From: JBDIBB01 sp039812685
Lineage (GTDB): Bacteria > Acidobacteriota > Vicinamibacteria > Vicinamibacterales > JAFNAJ01
Reading direction: 5' to 3'
Assembly: GCA_039812685.1 (NCBI GenBank)
Contig: JBDIBB010000068.1
Coordinates: 1 to 22,758 of the forward strand
Length of the DNA: 22,758 bases
The notes beneath the pieces are model-generated. The model was not told the origin of the DNA. It did not search any database and worked only from the letters and a program-made list of their open reading frames with translations. A program made the translations under genes and the position numbers. Shown in pieces: positions 17,758 through 22,758 of the stretch. Each line of letters opens with the position of its first letter. The stretch's first letter is position 1.

Positions 17758-17822
17758 GATGCGAGTGGGCGGGAGTGTGACGGAAGACACCGGTCGGCCG
17801 GGTCGCCCCGCGGGCGCGCGGG

Positions 17823-18005
17823 TCAGGCCTCGTCGTCCTGTCGATCGCGTGCCTTGTCGTGTGGGAGCGGGCTGCCGGGCACCCGGTAGGTGCCGTCGAC
17901 CCACGCCGCGAGATCCAGGAGTCGGCACCGCTCGCTGCAGAACGGCCGCCAGGCGGGGTCGATCGGTCGCCGGCGGCAGTAGACGCACGGTCCTGGCGTG
18001 GACAT
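17823..18005 (-). CDS. yacG: DNA gyrase inhibitor YacG (zinc protein)
   Basis: This 60-residue protein has the four-cysteine zinc motif CVYC (7-10) and CSERC (23-27) in the spacing of YacG, followed by RLLDLAAWVDGTYRVPG, the conserved YacG continuation. In E. coli YacG binds GyrB and inhibits gyrase. The tail (about 46-60) is acidic and basic without clear structure. Two starts are possible: ATG 18005 (MSTPGPCVYC) or an in-frame ATG 18014 three codons earlier. The later is preferred because a -10-like TACAAT (18013-18018) overlaps the earlier one. Usually yacG is near coaE; here it precedes gltA. Confidence 0.88.
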   Translation of the reverse strand: MSTPGPCVYCRRRPIDPAWRPFCSERCRLLDLAAWVDGTYRVPGSPLPHDKARDRQDDEA

Positions 18006-18012
18006 GGATGCC

Positions 18013-18018
18013 ATTGTA
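18013..18018 (-). promoter_or_regulatory. yacG: -10 element (TACAAT) for yacG
   Basis: On the minus strand TACAAT matches the -10 consensus in 5 of 6 positions and ends 7 nt before the ATG at 18005. A start about 7 nt downstream would place transcription at or next to the start codon, giving a leaderless mRNA. No good -35 is seen. It sits within the 83-nt gap after the ppx stop. Confidence 0.45.
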
Positions 18019-18088
18019 GGACGCCTGCGCGGTGTGGACGCACGGGAGCTGGCGGGATCGGCGATGGTTCGCCCGCGCGGCCCGAACG

Positions 18089-19750
18089 TCACGGCCCCTT
18101 TCGACCCGCCGCGGGCTGCCTGCCGCCGGCGGGTTGCTTGCGGGGACGTCGCGCCGGCGTCCGGCGAGTCGTGTCGGCTCCCGCGCGTCGGGCGGGCCGG
18201 GCTGTCTCTCGCGCGGCGTGCCGCACCACCTCCACGCGCACGGGCTTGGCGAAGACGCGCTCGAGCGGCGCGAGGTGCCGTAGCGCGTCCCACACCTCGA
18301 GTTCGGCGTCGCCGGCAGGCTGCACGCGCACGAGGACGTGCCCGCCGGCGTCCTGCACGTCGAGATCGGCCACCACGCTGGCATGGCTGCGGTCGAGCGC
18401 CTCGGCCACCGCGAGCAGCGCCGACAGCGTGCGCACCGCCTTGCGGCGCTGGCCGCTCAGCGAGGCGAACGGCGCGTGGCTCTTCTTCGGAGCACCCGTC
18501 CGGTGGTAACGCGCGATGAGCGCGATGGCCTCGACCTCCCCGGGCTCGAAGCCGCGCAGGTCGCCGTGCTCGATCAGGTACTGCGAGTGCCGATGGTGGC
18601 CTTCGTGGCTGATGTGCGTGCCGATGTCGTGGAGCAGCGCCGCGTAGTCGAGCCATTCCCGTTCGCGCGCGCCGAGCCCGTGCAGGGCCGCCGTCCGATC
18701 GAACAGCGCCAGCGCAAGCCGGGCGACCTGCGCGGCGTGCGCCGGCTGGTAGTGGCATCGCTCGGCGAGTTCCACGGCACTGCGGCGGCGCACGTCCGGG
18801 TAGCGATCGATCTGCGCGATGTGGCCGGCGTTGCGCTGGATGTAGTCGAGGACCAGTCCCTCACGCAGCGCCAGGTCGCAGAGCCAGAATTCGTCGGCGC
18901 CGAGCAGGTGCAGGATGGTGTCGAAGAGCACCGCCCCGGCCACGGCGAGATCGGCGCGGCGCGGGTCGAGGCCCGGCAGCGCCAGGCGGGCCTGGAGGTC
19001 GAGTTCGACCAGGTGCCGGCGCAGCCTGTGGAACGCGCGCGCGGACACCCGCAGGTTGCGCACGTCGGCCGCGGGCAGGCCGGCGTGCTGCGCGGCCAGC
19101 GCGCCGAGGCTGAGGATGGTGCCCGAGGTGCCGATCACGCGATCGAAGCCGCGCCGGCGAATCTGACCGACGTGTGCGCCCACCTCGGCGCGCACGCGGT
19201 CCACCAGGCGCCGCTCGTCGCGCCGTGACAGCGGATCGCTCCTGACGAAGCGCTCCGTGAGGCGGATGACCCCGATCTTGAAGCTGCGGGCCAGTTGCGC
19301 CCGGGCGGCGGTGCCCAGCGTGATCTCCACGCTGCCGCCGCCGATGTCGACGACGACGCCGCGCCTGCCGGTGAGGTCGGTGCCGTAGGCGGCGGCGAGG
19401 TGAATCAGGCGTGCCTCTTCGGGCCCCGGGAGGATTCTCGGCCGGATGCCCGTTTCCGCCGCGATGGCGTCGAGGAAGTCGCCGCCGTTGCCGGCCTCGC
19501 GCGTCGCCGAGGTGGCGCCGGCGATGATCTCGTCGACGTGGTGGCTCTCCGCCAGGCGCTTGAACTTCTTGAGCGCCTGCAGCCCGGCGGCCATGGCGGC
19601 GTCGGTCAGGCCCTTGCCGTCGAGGCCGCCCGCGCCGAGGCGCACCATGTCCTTCTCGCGATCGATGATCTCGAAGGATCGATCCGGGCGCACGCGAACG
19701 ACGATCACGTGGACCGAGTTGGTCCCGATGTCGATGGCCGCCAGCCGCAT
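18089..19750 (-). CDS. Ppx/GppA family phosphatase with C-terminal HD domain
   Basis: This 553-residue protein belongs to the exopolyphosphatase / guanosine-pentaphosphatase family. The ASKHA nucleotide-fold motifs are DIGTNSVHV (7-15), PGPEEARLI (109-117, with catalytic Glu112 probable) and VVVDIGGGSVEI (132-143); IGTSGTILSLG follows near 240. The C-terminal half carries an HD domain with LLHDIGTHISHEGHHRHSQ (His374-Asp375), then an RYHRTGAPKKSH stretch. The far C-terminus is basic and low in complexity (RRTPARRPRKQPAG), which could bind polyphosphate or nucleic acid. It removes terminal phosphate from polyphosphate and/or pppGpp; sequence alone cannot separate Ppx from GppA. The ATG at 19750 lies in a perfect inverted repeat shared with the divergent CHAD gene. 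Confidence 0.9.
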   Translation of the reverse strand: MRLAAIDIGTNSVHVIVVRVRPDRSFEIIDREKDMVRLGAGGLDGKGLTDAAMAAGLQALKKFKRLAESHHVDEIIAGATSATREAGNGGDFLDAIAAETGIRPRILPGPEEARLIHLAAAYGTDLTGRRGVVVDIGGGSVEITLGTAARAQLARSFKIGVIRLTERFVRSDPLSRRDERRLVDRVRAEVGAHVGQIRRRGFDRVIGTSGTILSLGALAAQHAGLPAADVRNLRVSARAFHRLRRHLVELDLQARLALPGLDPRRADLAVAGAVLFDTILHLLGADEFWLCDLALREGLVLDYIQRNAGHIAQIDRYPDVRRRSAVELAERCHYQPAHAAQVARLALALFDRTAALHGLGAREREWLDYAALLHDIGTHISHEGHHRHSQYLIEHGDLRGFEPGEVEAIALIARYHRTGAPKKSHAPFASLSGQRRKAVRTLSALLAVAEALDRSHASVVADLDVQDAGGHVLVRVQPAGDAELEVWDALRHLAPLERVFAKPVRVEVVRHAARETARPARRAGADTTRRTPARRPRKQPAGGRQPAAGRKGP

Positions 19751-19758
19751 GGTAGGAT
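19750..19758 (+). promoter_or_regulatory. Extended -10 (TGGTAGGAT) for the CHAD gene
   Basis: TGGTAGGAT is a TGn extension plus TAGGAT, lying 34 bp before the CHAD ATG. Its first base is the complement of the first base of the ppx start codon. Extended -10 promoters can work without a -35, and none is visible here because the upstream DNA is ppx coding sequence. Transcription should begin near 19765. Confidence 0.5.
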
Positions 19759-19784
19759 GCCGCCCGCTCCCGGGAGGCGCGCGC

Positions 19785-19793
19785 ATCCTACCA
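19785..19793 (-). promoter_or_regulatory. Extended -10 (TGGTAGGAT) for the ppx gene
   Basis: This is the minus-strand mirror image of the CHAD promoter element and overlaps the CHAD start codon. Transcription should begin near 19778, so the two predicted transcripts overlap at their 5' ends by about 14 nt across the central palindrome. No -35 is visible. Confidence 0.5.
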
Positions 19794-20728
19794 TGCCTGC
19801 TGAGTCGCCGCTGGCACGCGTTCTGGACAGGCGGGCATCCGCGCTCGGCCGTCACCTGCCGGCCGCGCTGGCCGGCGATCCGGCCGGCGTGCATCAGGCG
19901 CGCGTGGCGTCACGCCGGCTGCGCGAGGCCCTCCCCGTCCTGGCCGCCGCCGGCCTCGATCGCGCGGCGGCGCGCGCGCTCCGGCCGGTGCGCCTGGTGA
20001 CCCGCATGCTCGGCCCCGTGCGCGAACTCGACGTGGCGCTCGGCGTGCTGGCCACGCACGTCGCGGCACACCCGGAGGAACGTGCCGAGGGGGAGGTCGT
20101 TCGCGCGTGGCTGGAACGCCAGCGTGCCGGCCGGCGCGAGGCGATGGCCGAGGGTCTCGACGAGTGCCGGCTGGCACGGATGTGGTCGCGCCTCGGGCGG
20201 ATCGGGCGGCGGCTGCGCGCCGTCGAGGCACACGCCGACGCGTCGTGGCGGCGGGCCCTCGGCAAGCGACTGCAGGTGCGCGCGCGCCTGCTGGCGGACG
20301 AGATCGCGCGCACGGGGATGCTGTACGCGCCCGAACCGCTGCACGCGGTGCGGATCGCCTGCAAGAAACTGCGCTACGCCGTGGAACTCACCGGCGACCT
20401 GTGGCCCTCGCGGCGGACCGAGCCGATCGAGCGCACGCTCAAGGCCCAGCAGGACCTGCTCGGCCGCATCCACGATCTCGAGATCCTCACCGCGTTCGCC
20501 GATCGCGCCTGTGCCGAGTTGGAGTCGCCGCGCCGCGTGAGCGCGGCCCGCCTGGCTGGCGACTGGCATCGCGAGTGCCGCGAGCGGCACGCGAAGTACC
20601 TGCGGGCACGCCCGGGGCTGGTCCAGGCCGGCGACGCCGCGCTCGCGCTGGGCCGCCGGCTCGTCCACAGCGCCAACCAGCAGGATCGCCGCGAGGTCGG
20701 CGCCACACGGCCGGGGGCAGGCAGGTGA
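19793..20728 (+). CDS. CHAD domain protein (polyphosphate-associated)
   Basis: This 311-residue protein is almost entirely one CHAD domain, an alpha-helical bundle with conserved basic residues that binds polyphosphate. Both signature helices are present: VHQARVASRRLRE (33-45, His34) and LHAVRIACKKLRYAVE (183-198, His184, Arg187, Lys191-192). DLLGRIHDLE (221-230) is also typical. Length is normal for a stand-alone CHAD protein, with no attached CYTH domain. It is divergent from the ppx-like gene and followed by the SixA gene, whose start overlaps or nearly touches its stop. Presumably it docks polyphosphate or organises polyphosphate granules. The ATG at 19793 is in the inverted repeat; a GGGAGG (19772-19777) lies 15 nt upstream, farther than usual for a ribosome site. 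Confidence 0.9.
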   Translation: MPAESPLARVLDRRASALGRHLPAALAGDPAGVHQARVASRRLREALPVLAAAGLDRAAARALRPVRLVTRMLGPVRELDVALGVLATHVAAHPEERAEGEVVRAWLERQRAGRREAMAEGLDECRLARMWSRLGRIGRRLRAVEAHADASWRRALGKRLQVRARLLADEIARTGMLYAPEPLHAVRIACKKLRYAVELTGDLWPSRRTEPIERTLKAQQDLLGRIHDLEILTAFADRACAELESPRRVSAARLAGDWHRECRERHAKYLRARPGLVQAGDAALALGRRLVHSANQQDRREVGATRPGAGR

Positions 20729-20739
20729 GCCCTCCCGTG

Positions 20740-21237
20740 ATGCTGTACCTGGTGCGGCACGCCATCGCGGCCGAGCCCGGTCCCGAGTACCCCGACGACA
20801 GCCGGCGTCCGCTGACGGCCCACGGCATCGAGCGGTTTCGCGAGTGCGTCGCGGGGCTGGCCGCCGCGGCGATCGAGATCGACGAGATCGTGACGAGCCC
20901 CTTCGTGCGCGCCCGGCAGACCGCCGACCTGCTCGCCGAGGGTCTGGCCGGCCGGCCGCGGATCACGACCCTGCGCGCGCTGGCCGTGGGGGGATCGCCC
21001 GCCGAGGTGATCGATGGGCTGGCGCGTGGCGTCCAGGCGCGATCGATGGCGCTGGTCGGCCACATGCCGGGCATCGGAGACCTGACGGCCCGGCTCGTCG
21101 GCGCGCGGCGCGGGTTCGATTTCAGGAAGGGCGCCATCGCCTGTGTCGAACTCGACGGCCTGCCGCCCAGGGGCCCCGGCACCCTCCGGTGGTTCATGCC
21201 GCCGCGCCTGCTGCGCCGGCTCGGCGGCCGCACCTGA
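20740..21237 (+). CDS. sixA: SixA-type phosphohistidine phosphatase
   Basis: This is a 165-residue histidine phosphatase of the SixA branch. The catalytic RHA is at 6-8 (Arg6, His7), TSPFVRARQTAD is at 52-63, and the second catalytic His is in LVGHMPGIGDL (His108). SixA proteins remove phosphate from histidine on phosphorelay proteins or PTS components such as NPr. The ATG at 20740 was chosen because it gives the usual N-terminus (MLYLVRHA) and follows AGGTGAG at 20723-20729. GTG 20725, overlapping the CHAD stop, and GTG 20737 are also possible. It is translationally linked to the CHAD gene, suggesting joint control of phosphate-related signalling. Confidence 0.92.
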   Translation: MLYLVRHAIAAEPGPEYPDDSRRPLTAHGIERFRECVAGLAAAAIEIDEIVTSPFVRARQTADLLAEGLAGRPRITTLRALAVGGSPAEVIDGLARGVQARSMALVGHMPGIGDLTARLVGARRGFDFRKGAIACVELDGLPPRGPGTLRWFMPPRLLRRLGGRT

Positions 21238-21241
21238 GCGG

Positions 21242-21285
21242 CGGCTGTCGCGACGACACACGACATATGGTGGTTACGACAGCCG
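21242..21285. promoter_or_regulatory. Inverted repeat and ACGACA repeats upstream of the PhoH gene
   Basis: CGGCTGTCG (21242-21250) and CGACAGCCG (21277-21285) form a perfect 9-bp inverted repeat with a 26-nt spacer. ACGACA occurs three times inside it (21253, 21260, 21276). The right arm lies where the -35 region of the PhoH promoter would be, so an operator is possible; a hairpin terminator for sixA is the alternative. Confidence 0.4.
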
Positions 21286-21299
21286 TGCTACGCGAAAGC

Positions 21300-21308
21300 T
21301 GGTAGAAT
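21300..21308 (+). promoter_or_regulatory. Extended -10 (TGGTAGAAT) for the PhoH gene
   Basis: TGGTAGAAT is TGn plus TAGAAT, a good extended -10, followed by a leader of about 60 nt to the TTG start. It differs from the ppx/CHAD element by one base. No convincing -35 is found. The 139-nt gap from sixA supports an independent promoter. Confidence 0.5.
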
Positions 21309-21376
21309 CGCGCCCACGGCTCGCCACCGGCCCGGCAGTTCCCCTGGGATCCAGGTGCGCGGAGGGAGCGGTCGAC

Positions 21377-22758
21377 TTGCCCGACAGCGATTCCCCGGTC
21401 CGCAAGGTCTACGTCGTCGACACCAGCGTGCTGGTCTCGGCCCCCGATGCCATCCAGAGACTCACCACCGACAACGCCGTCCTGCTGCCGTTTCCCGTGC
21501 TGCAGGAACTCGATCGGCGGCGCACCGACACCAACGGCGTAGGTTACACGGCGAGAAACACCATCCGGTTCCTCGATCAGGTGCAGGGCGAGGCTTCGCT
21601 CGAGCAGTTGCAGCACGGCATCCCGCTCAACGGCGGCACGCTGGAGTTCCACGGCGGCGAACTGGACCTGTCGCGGGCGTGGCCCGGCTTCAACCCGGCC
21701 TACGCCGACGACGCCATCATCCTGCTGGCGAGCGCGTACCGGGCGGCACATCCTGACCGGATCGTGGTGCTGGTGACGCGCGATGCCGCCATGCGGTGCA
21801 AGGCCCGGGCGCGCGGCGTGATGGCCGAGGACTACTACAGCGACCGGCCGGTGGCCTCGCCCGAGAAGTTCTACTCGGGCCGGGCCCGCATCGAACTGCC
21901 GGCCGAGCACGCCGACCTGCTCACGACGCTGCACCACGAGCAGCGGCTGCCGGCTGACGCCTTCGCGGCGTTCATCGACGTGAGCGGGTTGCGTGCCAAC
22001 CAGTGCTGCGAACTGCACGTGCGCGGCAACGGCAAGAGCGCCTGGGGCATCTTCAAGCGACAGGGTGAGGCCGGCTACCTGCGGCGGGTGCCCACGAAGT
22101 TCGGCGAGCGTTTCGGGCCCTGCAACCCCGAACAGGCGTGCGCCCGCGAGCTGATCCTCGACGACCAGTCGCTGGTGGTGAGCCTGGTGGGGATTGCGGG
22201 CACGGGCAAGACGCTGATGGCGCTGCTCTCGGCCTACGAGCTCTATCGCAGCGGCAAGGTGTCCAAGATCGAGGTGTACCGGCTCAACGCGGAGGCGGGC
22301 CGGCAACTGGGGTTCCTGCCCGGCGACATCGGCGACAAGATGGCGCCCTGGGCGAAGCCGATCCTCGACAACCTCGATCTCATCGTGCGGCGGCTTCACG
22401 GGACGAGCCGGTTCACCAACCAGATAGTCGATCAGCACGCGGAACGCCGCGAGCCGCCGGGGGCGCACCCCTCGGTGGAGGACCTGCTGGCGAACCGCGT
22501 CCTCGAGATCGCGCCCATCAACTACCTGCGCGGGCGTTCGATCCACGACGCCGCGATCATCGTCGACGACGGGCAGAACCTGACGCAGGAGGACATGAAG
22601 CTGGTGCTCACGCGCGCGGGCGAGGGCGCGCGCGTCGTGCTGACGGGCGATCCCGACCAGATCGACCGGGCGGAGATCGACGCGCTGTCCAACGGCCTGG
22701 TGCAGGTGGTGGAGCGCTTCAAGGGCGAGCCGTGCTTCGCCCACCTGACGATGCGCGA
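21377..22758 (+). CDS. PIN-PhoH (PhoH2-type) ATPase, 3'-truncated
   Basis: The frame opens at a TTG with a strong ribosome site GGAGGGAG (21361-21368) and runs off the window after 460 codons. No in-frame ATG or GTG precedes the conserved N-terminus. Residues 10-150 are a PIN-domain nuclease: VYVVDTSVLV (11-20, Asp15), ELDRRR (44-49), DDAIILLA (111-118) and LVTRDAAMRCKA (132-143, Asp136). Residues 250-460 are a PhoH ATPase with Walker A GIAGTGKT (272-279), then LGFLPGDIGDKMAPW (311-325) and Walker B IIVDDGQN (394-401). Proteins of this plan couple an RNA helicase/ATPase to RNA cleavage. The usual Walker B DEAQ reads DDGQ here, and the TRP that normally precedes the LP-GD block is YRL. The extreme C-terminus is outside the window. 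Confidence 0.92.
   Translation, partial: MPDSDSPVRKVYVVDTSVLVSAPDAIQRLTTDNAVLLPFPVLQELDRRRTDTNGVGYTARNTIRFLDQVQGEASLEQLQHGIPLNGGTLEFHGGELDLSRAWPGFNPAYADDAIILLASAYRAAHPDRIVVLVTRDAAMRCKARARGVMAEDYYSDRPVASPEKFYSGRARIELPAEHADLLTTLHHEQRLPADAFAAFIDVSGLRANQCCELHVRGNGKSAWGIFKRQGEAGYLRRVPTKFGERFGPCNPEQACARELILDDQSLVVSLVGIAGTGKTLMALLSAYELYRSGKVSKIEVYRLNAEAGRQLGFLPGDIGDKMAPWAKPILDNLDLIVRRLHGTSRFTNQIVDQHAERREPPGAHPSVEDLLANRVLEIAPINYLRGRSIHDAAIIVDDGQNLTQEDMKLVLTRAGEGARVVLTGDPDQIDRAEIDALSNGLVQVVERFKGEPCFAHLTMR

Larger units (their letters stand above)
19747..19796. repeat. Dyad-symmetric divergent control region (14-bp inverted arms)
   Basis: Perfect 14-bp inverted arms, GCATGGTAGGATGC (19747-19760) and GCATCCTACCATGC (19783-19796), flank a 22-bp centre that contains the 10-bp palindrome CTCCCGGGAG (19767-19776). 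All share one axis at 19771.5. The arms contain the ppx and CHAD start codons and both extended -10 elements. It separates two divergent genes whose products are linked to polyphosphate, so it is probably a shared operator-promoter. Confidence 0.8.

Overview
The window is a contiguous piece of very GC-rich bacterial chromosome, densely packed with genes. It carries no sign of phage, insertion sequence, CRISPR array or RNA gene. The gene set (a long MoxR/DUF58/BatA/DUF4175 operon, TPR-peptidase MA proteins, an FHA-GAF-PP2C phosphatase, a PIN-PhoH ATPase) and the codon usage fit an Acidobacteriota genome, perhaps of the Vicinamibacteria. That placement is inference from gene content, not from a marker gene.

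Region 1 (1-13356, all + strand) is one tightly coupled operon that is cut at its 5' end. In order it encodes a TPR protein with a zinc-metallopeptidase domain, an exported DUF4159 protein, a MoxR AAA+ ATPase, a DUF58 protein, a BatA-type membrane protein with a VWA domain, a 1224-residue DUF4175-like membrane and coiled-coil protein, a second membrane VWA protein with a glutaminase-amidotransferase-like domain, and an exported caspase-like protein that seems to lack its catalytic cysteine. Start and stop codons overlap or nearly touch at most junctions. MoxR acts in the cytoplasm, while the VWA, DUF4159 and caspase-like domains are predicted to lie outside the membrane, so the operon probably builds one envelope-spanning chaperone or quality-control complex. 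Several members keep hydrolase-like folds without visible catalytic residues.

Region 2 (13357-16470) holds a rhomboid protease on the minus strand, then on the plus strand a small zinc-ribbon membrane protein, an FHA-GAF-PP2C (SpoIIE-type) phosphatase, and a small two-helix membrane protein. Recognisable -10 elements precede the first three of these genes.

Region 3 (16471-21237) holds citrate synthase (gltA) and the gyrase inhibitor YacG on the minus strand, followed by a polyphosphate/phosphate-signalling group: a Ppx/GppA phosphatase with a C-terminal HD domain (minus strand), a divergent CHAD-domain protein, and a SixA histidine phosphatase. The ppx-CHAD intergenic region is built around one dyad axis. 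It has perfect 14-bp inverted arms that contain both start codons and both extended -10 elements, and a central 10-bp palindrome.

Region 4 (21238-22758) is a 139-bp regulatory gap with an inverted repeat and an extended -10 element, then a TTG-initiated PIN-PhoH ATPase that runs off the window and has unusual Walker B residues.

The most promising leads are the symmetric ppx/CHAD control region, the degenerate hydrolase folds in the MoxR operon, and the predicted dead caspase that ends that operon.
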